A stretch of 64,000 nt of DNA from Nicotiana tabacum (Eukaryota; Streptophyta; Magnoliopsida; Solanales; Solanaceae), in the NCBI RefSeq assembly GCF_000715075.1, contig NC_134082.1, positions 143,208,948-143,272,947 on the forward strand, given 5' to 3'. The translations under genes were made by a program, and so were the position numbers. How positions within the stretch are numbered: the stretch's first letter is position 1; every line of letters starts with the position of its first letter. Positions 11,879 to 23,169 of the stretch are shown here, piece after piece. The notes under the pieces are model-generated. The model saw only the letters and a list, made by a program, of their open reading frames with translations, searched no databases and had not been told where the DNA came from.

Positions 11879-13609
11879 CGGCTTAAATAGCAGTTTCCTG
11901 CTACAAATGAACCTCCATGCTGGTAGTGGCGGCGGTGGTGGTGGAGACGTCTTCTTCATCTCTTTTCCATCAGCTACACTTTTACCTTCCCTTTGCTTCA
12001 TTTCAACAACTATTATCCAATGGATCTTCTTGCCGGATTTAGAAGTTTGAGCTTTCAAGACTATGAGAAGATGATCAAAATATATGCTGAAGCTGAATAA
12101 CTGGAGATAGCTATTGTTCAAACCAAACCTTCAATATGACTGTAAGTTCCAGCTAGCAGGAACTTGTTTTTCTTCTGTAGGGACTGAGTTTAGACTAGTC
12201 GGTCCACCGTATCAAGAAACAAAATTAGACTAGTAGTTAGAATCACAAATATTTCAGTAAGGTACAAGAATAGACTTATTTGGGACCAGATGTTGAAGGA
12301 CTTACAGGTTTGATGTTCAATAGAGTCGTCTGACAAATAACATGGATTAGCCAGAGAGCTATACTGAAGAAATTGCTGATAGTTGAGATAGATGCCTTAC
12401 AACTTAATTTGAACGAGTCTTTAAGCTTGATTTTAGCAAACTTGCGGATATATATTTATTTACAATAAATAAATAAATGTCAATAGAATACGACTCCGAT
12501 CGAAGACTTCTGAACCACTTGCTTATTTAACTAATAAAACGGCTTTTCATTATCCTTATCTCAGCAATTTGGTATGACGTTATCAGTTACCCACCATTGC
12601 TTTTGTTTTGTTTTTTTGTGTGTCATGCTGCAAATTTCTTCTAAAAAGCAACATTATTGTTTCCATTGGAAGTAGAATTTTTGACTGTTGCGATGGACAA
12701 TATGCAGAGTCCCTCCTATCAAGAAACCTTTTCTGTTTGGGTTTATATCCATATTGGGGTTCGACTAAATTCGAGTTTGCGCTGGAAACTCCTGCATTTG
12801 GAGGTAAAGCACTTCCTATTTAGGATTTGAACCCAAGATCATTGGATAAGGATAAAGGAGTACATACCACTCCACAAAAATACCTATTGGCCAGATCAAG
12901 AAACTTTAGTGCTGCTTGCCTTCTGACCACCTCTCCAACCCCACTCCTCATAAAAGAAGTAGAATAGAAGAACTACTTCAGCATCGATTTTATCCTATCA
13001 CATTAACTCTAGTTTTCTTAGTCAGCATAATTTTACCAGAATTATTAAAAACGACCTTGGACAAGATTAGGCGGTGATTTTAGTGAAAATTAGAGATATG
13101 CATCACCTAACTGACATTCTGATGAGTGATTAATTGGATACCAACCACTTATGATTAGGTATAGTCCAGGTTTAATTTATTGTACTTTCAGTTTAATTGG
13201 TACCCATTGGCTGGTTCTTGATAGATCAACATTAGAACCATATGCACCAATCGTGTCCGCGTAAAAGTCAGTGATAAACCCAGTTTTCTTTCTCAATACA
13301 TTATGTAATTGTTTGCAGAATTTTAGCTTCAACTACCATAGTACTCAGCCAATTCAGATTGGAAATTATAAGTCACAACTGATTGCTATTCAATGATATC
13401 GGTTCCACGCCTGGATAACAGTTGACTGGTGGCCTTTTAGATGTGAGTAAATGTAAAAGGAACATCTACAGTATCTCCGTTTTAGAATTGGGTAAAATCT
13501 TGCTATCACAACGTCTGACATACAAAGTAAAATAATCATATGCCGTCTACTCAAGATGGTTTAATAATGCAGGTTAAGGAAGAGTACCGTCGGATTAATA
13601 TGGACCGCA
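11879..13609. other. 5' flank of the three-exon gene and 3' flank of its duplicate
   Basis: 11879-12540 should hold the gene's 5' UTR and promoter; parts of it (about 12290-12350 and 12460-12540) are matched in the duplicate at about 24790-25020. An AT-rich TATA-like stretch lies near 12450-12476. 12540-13609 contains no supported gene. 13250-13600 resembles 9410-9670, so it is the downstream flank of the duplicated copy. 12820-12850 has a weak tRNA B-box-like sequence on the minus strand. Confidence 0.5.
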
Positions 13610-13618
13610 AATTCAACT

Positions 13619-13869
13619 GAGTCTGGAACCAAAATGTGGTTCTCTTGGACTCAAACTACATAAATAGGTGGTAAAAAAAAATTATATTTTTATATATAGC
13701 GCCATAATAACCTGGCGCTATACAGTAACAGTAACGACACTGTTAATGTATAGCGTCAGGTATTGTGACGCTATACTGTAAAATCTGACACGCCCAGGTA
13801 TAGCGCCACAATACCTGGCGCTATACATACATCATTAATGTATAGCGCCAGGTATAGTGGCGCTATACA
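13619..13869. repeat. Left terminal inverted repeat of the MULE
   Basis: About 251 bases, closely similar in inverse orientation to 23170-23419. After about 75 bases containing AGGTGGTAAAAAAAAA come four hairpin modules at 13695-13722, 13749-13775, 13799-13825 and 13841-13867. Each has TATAGCGCC-type arms pointing inward around a short ACC/GGTATT-like loop. Dense palindromes suggest transposase binding sites or folded DNA (inference). Confidence 0.93.
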
Positions 13870-14646
13870 TACATATTTTATATCCCCTTCGTCTTCTTCG
13901 TCGATTCATCCTCCATTATTTTAACTCCCCTCTCTTCTTGGTCCCCCACCCCATACCCGTTTCTGCCCTTATTTTAAAATAAAAATATTTTTTGGGTCCC
14001 CCCGACACATAAAACTCGAAGAACGTAGGTCCCACATTCGAGTAGAGCTTCGTGTTATTGTTGATTCACACGGAGTCAAAATTTCAATCTTTTTGCTTTC
14101 CGAAAATTCTAAATCGAGGAATTCAATTTATTTTAAGTTGAAACATTTATAATAATGCATATTATTTGATTTGTATGTGTTCTATTTCGGTTTGTATTTT
14201 TTTTTCCGAAACTAGCATGTTAAATTTATCCGGATTTAATATTAGTGTTTTCTAAAAAAATATAAATTAGTAAAATAAATTTGTCTGTTAATATCCTGAT
14301 TTATATATATGTGTTTTCATGCCGTTTTGTATTTTATTTGCAATTAAATTTATTTGTTGTTTATGGTTAGTTTAGATTATTTTTTAGCGTAGTAAAATCT
14401 AGACCTTTTTAGCGTAGTAAAACGTAGACCCTTATAGCGTAGTAAAATTTAGAGCCTTGTAGTGTAGTAATGTGTAGTATTTTAGCTTAGAATTCCTTTT
14501 GTTTAAGTATCTTATACTGGTTGTTGAAAATGCAAACTTTGTACAATTAAGTTAATAATTGTATAAAAATCCATATATATATATATATATAATTTGTACA
14601 ATTAAGTTATTAAAAAAATATGAATTTAAATTATAATAAAAACACA

Positions 14647-14686
<40 letters not shown>

Positions 14687-15120
14687 GTACAATTAAGTTA
14701 TTAAAAAATATGAATTTAAATTATAATAAAAACACATAATTATTAATGATAGTTTGATGTATTGTATCAACACACATAATTAGTAATTTGTACAATTAAG
14801 TTATTAAAAATATGAATTTAAATTATAATAAAAACACATTATTTTGTACAAATTATATATATATATATATATAAAATTTGTACAATTAAGTTATTAAAAA
14901 ATATGAATTTAAATTATAATAAAAACACATAATTATATATATATAATTTGTACAATTAAGTTATTAAAAATATGAATTTAAATTATAATAAAAACACATA
15001 ATTATTAATGATAGTTTGGTGTCACTAGTCCTCAAAATATCGAGCCTTTGATATATATAAATATGAATTTAAATTATAAAAAAACACATAATTAAAAAAT
15101 ATGAATTTACAGTTGACGAT
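13870..15120. mobile_element. MULE left subterminal region: leader of the PMD gene and AT-rich tandem repeats
   Basis: A 25-bp unit (core TAGCGTAGTAAAA) is repeated four times at about 14385-14480. From about 14527 to 15110, five or six copies of an AT-rich unit follow, each with GTACAATTAAGTTATT, ATGAATTTAAATTATAAT and AAAACACATAATTA, separated by (AT)n runs. No coding sequence is seen. This should contain the promoter and 5' UTR of the PMD gene; a CT-rich stretch lies at 13885-13950. Confidence 0.8.
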
Positions 15121-18100
15121 ATGGACGCGACTATACATCCCGGCCCTTGGATCTATTAGCCCTACAGCCCCAGCATAGATTCGAGTATATATGGGACGGA
15201 CAGTTGCTTACGCAGACTTTCCGGGCTAGGAGAGTGGATCTATTGTGGGAGTTTTTGAGTCCTCCCCGCGTTCTATATCCTCGCGTGGTCCATTACCTGG
15301 AGGAGATGGGATTATATAGGATTATTAGGATTGGCCGGATACAACTCGACTATATTTTGATCACGGCCTTGATTGAGCGGTGGTGACCGGAGACGCACAC
15401 TTTTCATTTGCCCATCGGCGAGGCCACCATCACACTCCAGGACGCTGAGATTTTATATGGCATGTCCGTTGATGGCTTGTCAGGTTTACTGCCTGCGACC
15501 GTGAGATATTATTCGCGGCAGGCATATTGGGATATGCTGCACATGCTCACGGGTTTCATGCCGGAGGACGAGGCGGTAGCGTCTGGGTCCAGTCGTATAC
15601 AGTTGGTCCCCATTAGAGACCACCTAGTGCAGATCAACCATATTATCGCCGACGAGTCAGCGGAGCTGGATGTACAGCGATATACGAGGCTGTTGTTGCT
15701 CCTTCTATTTGGGGGGGTCTTGTTCCCGAACACTTCGGGGAACCTAGTGAACCTCCGTTTTCTGCATCATATTGCCCGGTTCGAGGATACAGCCCTCTAC
15801 AGCTGGGGTGGTGATGTCATCTCATATCTGTACAGGCAGATGTGTCGGGCTTGCATCGGCACACAGAGAGACGTTGGCGGCTTTCTTCCACTTCTACAGG
15901 TGACAACATATTCAAATAATATGCTCATTAGTTACAATTCTACCTAGTTATAGTTAATCTTATACTTTACGTCAACTTTGTATGTTAGGTTTGGGTCTGG
16001 GAGCGATTTCTGCAGTTTCATCCACCTCTACCACAGCTACCGACTAATGTAGAAATTCTCAACTCCCTCTAGCCTGTAGGTGGGTTATGCGTCGTACTCT
16101 TGCACGAGAGTATGATGCCCATCATAATCTCCCCCTCTGCAGAGATGTGTTGGATTTGCTGGAGGACGCATAGGTGAATATCTAACTAAACTTACTTGTT
16201 ATAGATTAACTTAGTGTTGTGCATACTAACGGTTTGTGTTCTTATTTGATAATTCATCTGGACGGCGTACATCGATGAGGTGATAGGTACTCTGCCAGCG
16301 TATTGCACGTTCGGCCGACATATTTGGAGGGATTCTGTCCCGCTCATATGCCTCGATATTGTCGAGAACCATGCCTCCGAACGGGTATTTCGTCAGTTTG
16401 GCCTGCCGCAATCTATACCGACTCCGCCTGCATGGCATGCTTTACATTATGAGAGGGATGATCGGTCCAGGGCGGACGACACATTTATGGCATGGCTTAA
16501 CGAGCAGTTGGGTACTTGGGACAGGCGAGGGGACTTGACCCCACCTCCGCAGCACTTTCCTATTCAACGTTATATGGCATGGTACCGCACTGTTTCCCGA
16601 CTTTTTATCGGGAACCCAGTTCATCAGGCACACGGTCGGTACGTCCCATACGCCGGGAGACACGAGGCCCTGGTATGTTTTCTGTTATTATTAGTTATAT
16701 ACCTGTAATTTAGTGCCAAATATGTAGTTTATATTTTTTACTTTGTGCAGGCGATTGGATTGCATACCGTCTATCATATGGGGCAGCAGATGCAGAGTTA
16801 TGTCCACGATCGTGTGGCCATACAGGAGTATAGTCGTCGATTCATGGATGTGGCTGCCCAGACACTGCAGCGAGCCCGATCGGATTAGCGTTTAGCACAC
16901 GAGGCTGATTATATGGACCCAGCGTAGTACCATCAAGGTCGTGGTATCCCACGAGCTGGTGGTGGCCGACGAGCTGGTGGTGCCGGACGACGTGGTCATA
17001 GGCGGAGAGGAGGTGGTCCCCAACAAGGGGGCGTTGAGGCTCCTGTTGATGATGTTGCTGCTAGGGATGTACATGGACCTGGTTGGTTCGGTTTTTATCA
17101 AAACCAAACCAAACCAACTATATCGGTTTGGATTGGTTCGGTTTTGTCGGGTTTTGTCGGGTTTTCAAGTTTTTTTGTTACGTGAATATTATTTCAATCT
17201 TACTTTGTTAAAATTATAGATAAAGTTTTGATAAGTGAATATATGTTTAGTAAATATGAAAAAATATTGACAAACATATGATCTATTAAAATATTCTAAT
17301 GGGAGAATTTTTTTAATAACACATGATAGTTATTTTCTTAGTCGTCTAACAATAATTTTTCGTTAATTTACCCTTTCAAGGTTAATACATGAGAGGATCC
17401 CAAATATTTCTACATTTTCTAAAGAAAATTCGCATAAAATCTTAAAAATATAAATAAAATTTATATATTTATATGTCGGTTTGGTTCGGGTTTTTTTACT
17501 CAATACCAAACCAAGTCAAACCAAACCTAGTCGGGTTTTTTAATCGGTTTGGTTTGGTTTTTCGGTTTGGTGCGGTTTTCCGGTTCGGTTTGAACACCCC
17601 TAGTTGCTGCTGATATGGCAGGTGGCATGCATGAGACGGACATGCCGTCTTACATCCTTGTAATTTATCGCACTCCAGTGCCATCACATGTGACCCCATC
17701 GGGTCAATTATTGATCACGGGCTCGGATATTCAAGGAGTAGATTGGGGTAGATACTTCCCAGGCCCGTCTACCACTGTTGAGGATCGACCGACCCGAGAT
17801 TTTTATAGTGGGCGCCGACTGAGTTATGGCTCCACATCACATGCGCAGGTATGAGTTTATTAGTATTGAATTTGAATTTGTTTTAACTGTAACTTATTTA
17901 TTTTCTTTAACTTTATTAATTTTCTTTTTAAGGCTTCATGAGATGCAGCGACAGATGACTACATTCAAGATCTAGAGACGATGATGGTAAGACAATATAA
18001 ATTGTTGTGAATTGTTATGTAGTTTTCTATACTAAGTTTCATATTATTATGTAGCCTTCTACTGGAGCTAACAACACCACCGATACATGTCATCCTGCGT

Positions 18101-18219
18101 CGCATCCGGCTATAAGGAGACAACTTGATGATGATGATCTTGATAGCGTACCTGGGCCGGAGGGGATGCGCCTCAGGCCAGCGGCTGCATTGAGACACAC
18201 CGGGTGCGGGACACATTGA
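15121..18219 (+). pseudogene. Plant mobile domain (PMD, MAIN/MAIL-like) gene carried by the MULE, inactivated
   Basis: Seven exons can be traced: 15121-15899, 15989-16173, 16253-16672, 16751-17848 (holding a 541-bp MITE), 17933-17986 and 18055-18219, the fourth counting as two around the MITE. Exons 1-3 encode the PMD fold (FEYIWDGQLL, THTFHLPIGEATITLQDAEI, ILYGMSVDGL). The exon after the MITE adds a basic RG-rich stretch, and the end (RLRPAAALRHTGCGTH) matches what I know of Solanaceae PMD proteins. PMD proteins such as Arabidopsis MAIN and MAIL1 act in silencing and genome stability, and the domain is named for its spread in transposons. Lesions: a one-base loss near 15146, TGA at 15384, a frameshift near 16060, TAG at 16171, a lost acceptor AG before 16253, and TAG at 16886 and 16925. 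Confidence 0.87.
17062..17602. mobile_element. hAT-type MITE inside the PMD exon
   Basis: The 541-bp insert starts TAGGGATGTACATGGACC and ends GGTTTGAACACCCCTA (inverse TAGGGGTGTTCAAACC). It is flanked by a perfect 8-bp duplication, GTTGCTGC, at 17054-17061 and 17603-17610. The TIR and 8-bp target duplication indicate the hAT superfamily. It is non-coding, AT-rich in the centre, with GGTTTGG/GGTTCGG motifs near both ends. Removing it and one target copy restores the PMD reading frame across the site. Confidence 0.9.
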
Positions 18220-18316
18220 CATGGTGTAAATAATATTTTTGTATACATTAACAACAATATTTAATCGAATATGCGCATTACTTTTTTTAGTTCTCCATTC
18301 GTTTGACAGTTTCATA

Positions 18317-18500
18317 AAATAAAATTTAGTACAACGCAAGCACTTAAACTTAACTTCCACTTCAATTAAAATAAAACGTAGTACAACACAAACACTTAAA
18401 CTTAACTTCTACTTCAATTAAAATAAAATTTAGTACAACACAAGCACTTAAACTTAACTTCTACTTCAATTAAAATAAAATTTAGTACAACAAACAAGGA
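18317..18500. repeat. 52-bp tandem repeat, about 3.5 copies
   Basis: Units carry AAAATAAAATTTAGTACAAC and CACTTAAACTTAACTTC. They lie between the PMD stop and the convergent GRF gene, in the shared 3' zone. No coding sequence is seen. Confidence 0.85.
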
Positions 18501-18606
18501 AAACATTACTGCAGCACAAACACAAGCACAAACACAAACATAGCAGGCCAACATAATCAAAATACATGAAATATGAAAAATACACTAAACACATACATGG
18601 CAATGT

Positions 18607-19073
18607 TTAGCCCCGGTTGCTATTTATTCTCCGCTCCAACCACTTAAATCGTTCTTCTAGTTGTTCTTTTTCTTCTTCTACCTCTTTCAGTTTCGCCTTC
18701 ACCTCCGCAAGTTCCAGTTTATATTTTTTTTATGTTCCTTTTGTGCTTCACAATTCAATCGTGTTTTCCATTTTTCTTCTCCCACCTCCTTCAGTTTCGC
18801 CCTCAAGTCTGCAATAATACTATTGCTTTCTTTTTCATGTTCCCGTTGTCTTAAACACATATTATAAAGAAACTGCAGTTGTTCTCTGTAACATTCCTGA
18901 TAACATGGTTCATCAATCCATTCCTCAAAATCACAAATAGGTTCGCCGGGAACCTTGTAAAACTGGTTCATACAGTGCCAGTAGCGGTGTCCAACTTCAT
19001 CACCGTCCCAACAATTTTGCATCAAGCATGTTTTTCCACAGTTGCACTTTGGTGGACGAAGAGTTTGAGCCAT
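18607..19073 (-). pseudogene. GRF zinc-finger plus coiled-coil gene carried by the MULE, one-base frameshift
   Basis: The minus-strand frame starts ATG at 19073. It encodes a GRF-type zinc finger (CNCGKTC, HRYWHC, then ICDFEEW) in the first 55 residues, followed by a heptad-rich helix (ADLRAKLKEVGEEKW). The frame breaks in a poly-A run near 18726-18733; one lost base explains it. Restored in length, the frame would end at the TAA at 18607-18609 after a second coiled coil (KAKLKEVEEEKEQLEERF), about 155 residues. GRF fingers bind nucleic acid in other proteins; the role here is unknown. It lies downstream of the transposase on the same strand, with a 110-bp tandem array immediately 5' of it, perhaps its promoter. 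Confidence 0.8.
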
Positions 19074-19182
19074 TTGTGAAATATTTGCTTTTACTAAAAA
19101 AAACCTTACTTTTAATGAAATATTTGCTTTTAATAAATTTTGAGCACACAAAATAATTACAATGAGCCCGTTATTTATAGGC

Positions 19183-19862
19183 GAGACAACACACACATAA
19201 CGTACTATCTAATGGCGCTATACTTTGCGTATTAAATATCATGATGTTGACAAGACCACTTTATGTCAGCTGGTCAGCTTTTTCAGTTCGACAAGACAAT
19301 ACACACATAACGTACTATATAATGGCGCTATACTTTGCGTGTTAAATATCATGATGTTGACAAGACAACTTTATGTCAGCTGGTCAGCTTTTTCAGTTCG
19401 ACAAGACAACACACACATAACGTACTATCTAATGGCGCTATATTTTGCGTGTTAAATATCATGATGTTGACAAGACAACTTTATGTCAGCTGGTCAGCTT
19501 TTTCAGTTCGACAAGACAACACACACATAACGTACTATCTAATGGTGATATACTTTGCGTGTTAAATATCATGATGTTGACAAGACAACTTTATGTTAAT
19601 TGGTCAGCTTTTTCAGTTCGACAAGACAACACACACATAACGTACTATCTAATGGTGCTATACTTTGCGTATTAAATATCATGATGTTGACAAGACAACT
19701 TTATGTCAGCTGGTCAGCTTTTTCAGTTCGACAAAACAACACACACATAATAAATTATCTAATGGCGCTATACTTTGCGTGTTAAATATCATGATGTTGA
19801 CAAGACAACTTTATGTCAGCTGGTCAGCTTTTTCAGTTCGACAAGACAACGCACACATAATA
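19183..19862. repeat. 110-bp tandem array, about six copies, upstream of the GRF gene
   Basis: The unit contains AATGGCGCTATACTTTGCGT, ATCATGATGTTGACAAGAC, CAGCTGGTCAGCTTTTTCAG and ACACACACATAACGTACTAT. Copies are nearly identical at a 110-base step, so the amplification is recent or homogenised. Each unit carries one inverted half of the TIR hairpin (GTATAGCGCCATT on the minus strand; two units have lost it by substitution). It separates the transposase 3' end from the GRF start codon. Repeated short frames inside are artefacts. Confidence 0.93.
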
Positions 19863-19995
19863 AATATACAGATAATTTTATTAAATTATTATTTAAATAG
19901 GTAAAATGGGAAAGTACAAATCATAGTTAACAACCATAATTTTATTTCATAAATCTTGCAACATAGACATAACAACTAATTATTACAACATCAAC

Positions 19996-22898
19996 TCATA
20001 GGTAGTTAGGTACACTAGAAGAACACCCACCACGAGCTTGATTAGTTTTGCCACCCAAACCAGCTGAAGGACATTTACGACGATTGTGTCCTGTTTGCGA
20101 GCATATACCACATTTGCGCACATAAATGGTGTCACTAACATCCATTTGGTTCTGTATACGTGTTCTCTTGTGCACCTGTCTTTTACGCAAATAGGACTTG
20201 TTACATACCATTTTAAATGGTTCCGGAGGTCAATAATGCTCAGCACCCACTGGCTGCAACTGACCACTATATGTGTTTAGGTACTTGGAAACACTATATT
20301 GTTGATCAACATAGTTGGTCTCCGCATAACCAACACGTTGAAAATACTTGATGGAATGTGAGCAAGGCATGTGATAGATGGACCATTTCCCACAGGAGCA
20401 TAACCTTGCAGATTCATTTACAGTATGTACATTATTACCCCAATTATTATGGATAGCGGTGCGAACTTCAAAAATACCTCTTTCGTTATCATACTGCAAA
20501 AATGAATGTCAATGTGCTCGCCGTCTGTATTTATCAAATATCTTCATAGGCACTGGCATAAATTCAACACCCCTCTCCATCAATTCCGTTGCAGCTGCAA
20601 ACCGTTCAACAAACCTCTCCGCCATCTGCTTGAACAACATCCGAACCATGGCTGTGACGGGCAATCCTCTTGCCAACTTCAATAACCCATTGAAGGACTC
20701 TGACACGTTTGTAGTAAAAATTCTCCATCGTCTGCCACCATCCGCATGCAACGTCCACTTTTCAGGGTCATGTCATATTAACCAACGATAGGCTGCCTCG
20801 TCTTCTTGCCTGATAGAATCCATATGCCTCCGGAATTTATGTTGTTGGTGGTCTGTTGCTGCCATCCACATCAAATCATGTAGATCCTTATTGGGATGTG
20901 CCTTCTGGAAATTGGCCTTAAAATGCCTCACACAGTAACGGTGGTATGCATAAGGTTCTTGCCATACATGCAAATTCTCCACAGAACTTGATATACCACC
21001 GTGCCGATCAGATATTAGACAAATACTTGAACGCTGTTTGACAACGTGCTCTTTCAGGTGGTTCAAAAACAGTGTCCACGTCTCTGTGCTTTCATTGGCA
21101 CAAATAGCAAAAGCTAGAGGAAATATCTGTCCATTAGCATCCACTGCCACGGCTATCAATAGCTTGATATCGTACTTTCCATAGACATGAGTTCCGTCTA
21201 TGAATATTACGGGCCGGCAATGCGAAAAACCATCAATTGCTGGCTTAAACGCCTAGAACACGTAATTGAATATGTATTCTTGTGTTCTCGGACTCTGCTC
21301 AAGCTTCCATTCAACAACTATTCCGGGGTTAAAGTGTTGCAGTGCGGCCATGTACTTTGGCAGAGATGCAAATGACTTATCCCAATTACCATAGACAATT
21401 TCAAACGCTCGTTTGCGCCCGAGAAATGCCTTTCTTTTCGTAATGGTATGGCCATATTCCTGGTGGACTGATGTAATGCACTCTTTGATTGTATACCTTA
21501 TGAACGCTTCGATGTGCGGAATAAGTACAAGAGAAATCAAGTCAATATCCAAGTTGAAGTGATTCTCGTTGAATGTGTCCATTTCGCATGTGTGGGTGGG
21601 AATGTATTTACCCACTTTCCACATACCTGTCTTCTTCTTGGTCGCACGCAACATCCAATTACATGGCCAAAACCACCTGCGGCAAACAACCTTGTATACC
21701 ATCGGACTTGACTCTCATACCTGCATCTCATGACACTCTTTTACATTGTGCATTTTATAAGCCTTGCTTAAGCGCGTTTTATCAGGAAAAAGCATCCCCT
21801 TTGCAAGCACCATTGGTCTAGACTCATCCCACATTGTTGTCCGGATTTCATCAAAATCCCTTGTGAGAGCTTCCACATCCGGCACGGTTGGCAAGTTATC
21901 AATGTAAGGAATCTCCCTTGAATGAAACGACACTTCGGACTCGTACACTCTTCGTCTAGGGGGGTCTCTCTTCAAATCAGGTCCTTCCTCCTCATCCTGC
22001 TCATCACCATCCTCACGAAAAAAGGGTGTCTCGTTTCCGGATTCATCGGCATTGTTATTGTAATCACTGTTCTGTTCCTCACTCTGTGCATCTGCCAGAT
22101 CCCGATGTAATACGTTGTTTTCGGTCAATTGAGTGAGTACGGGTGGTTCAACTTGCTCGTTTTCACTGCACAGCCAACAAAAATATAAGCTACTGAATTA
22201 ATAAATGATTTTCATATGGCTATATCACTTCACTTACAAGTCGTAATGTAATGAAATTTCATGATGGACGTTTTCAATTAAGTGATGACTACCGGATGGG
22301 CCACTTGTAAAATTCATATTCGGTCGGTACCCCCTATTAAATATATGAGCGTTAATACAAATTCAATACGCCAAAAATATACATAATTAACACAAATGAA
22401 AATTGAAGTTTACCACTCGTCTTGTGAATTATGGAAAGCAGGGTATAAATTATTTTCTCGCTGCTCATTCGCCGGCGGTGATAAGTTTAAATCAAGGAAA
22501 ACTCTTTCATCTGGAACCTTTCCGGCAAAAACTGCTCCAGAATAACCACCCGATGACTGGAGGTTATCTCTGCTACGCACAACCTCGTTTTTTGGAACGT
22601 CTTTGACCTTCACGTACATCTCCAACATTGTGATTACAAGAAATTCCCGACATTCGTCCGGAGTCCTCAGAAAATCACTCAAAGTTTCATCATCGTCGAT
22701 GTTAAACTCCGATTAAAAAGCAACCCCTTGCGGAGTGACGGAATACGGATATCTTCCGGTTACTTTAAGTATCACTGAACGTTTCCTCACACTCAGTTTT
22801 TTGCATAACAACGATATCAATTTATCGTACTCTATTGTAAGTGGCAATTTAACATGACACTGAGCAGGTAAATTGTAGCCCACGGAGTTATTCTCCAT
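19996..22898 (-). pseudogene. MuDR-type MULE transposase, six in-frame stops, no frameshift
   Basis: The minus-strand exons are 22898-22414, 22333-22238 and 22165-19996. They total 2751 bases, exactly 917 codons with the stop, and the splice sites are GT-AG. The N-terminal region contains LTIEYDKLISLLCKKLSVRK; an acidic linker follows, then the MULE transposase domain with catalytic candidates D517 (FIDGTHVYG), D580 (LISDRHGGI) and E683 (NVSESFNG). Next come a SWIM finger (CSCGKWSIYHMPCSH) and a CCHC knuckle (CGICSQTGHNRRKC). Premature stops are at 22713 (TAA), 21715, 20773, 20509 and 20230 (TGA) and 21253 (TAG). The product would cut and join the TIR ends in the nucleus. With the stops it is dead, though the frame is otherwise intact. 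Confidence 0.9.
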
Positions 22899-23169
22899 CA
22901 CAACCTCAACCCCCCAACCCAATATAATGATACTTTTATTCTACGTTCTTCAGACATAATGAAAAAATGCTGGAGAATTTAAGAACAATAAACGTTTCAA
23001 CAAGAGTTAAAAAAATTTTTGAATGAATTTCTATACAATCCTAACCTCTTTATATAGGAAATGGCTAGCCGGGAATTTTTTTTTATATAGGTATAGCGCC
23101 CAAAAAGTTGGCACTATACGCTTTTGAATTATTGAAGTCAGAAATTATTGGTGGGGCCAGGAAAAAGAA
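22899..23169. mobile_element. MULE right subterminal region: transposase 5' leader
   Basis: This lies between the transposase start and the right TIR. It holds an additional imperfect hairpin at about 23091-23118 (TATAGCGCCC and GGCACTATAC arms) outside the homologous TIR portion. A TATATAGG box on the minus strand near 23050 could serve the transposase. Confidence 0.7.

Noticed and set aside
11820..12050. Plus-strand 76-codon ORF with a glycine run
   Set aside because: It is antisense to exon 1 and the 5' leader of the three-exon gene; the glycines mirror a proline run in the other strand.
12820..12900. tRNA-derived SINE on the minus strand (GGTTCAAATCC B-box-like)
   Set aside because: No convincing A box at the right distance, no tail and no target duplication could be found.
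19183..19862. CRISPR-like regular repeats
   Set aside because: Units are contiguous with no unique spacers, and this is plant nuclear DNA inside a transposon.
19225..19904. Repeated 76-codon ORFs with MRVKYHDVDKTTLCQL
   Set aside because: They overlap each other at the 110-bp repeat step on the strand opposite to the GRF and transposase genes, and they are a product of the array.
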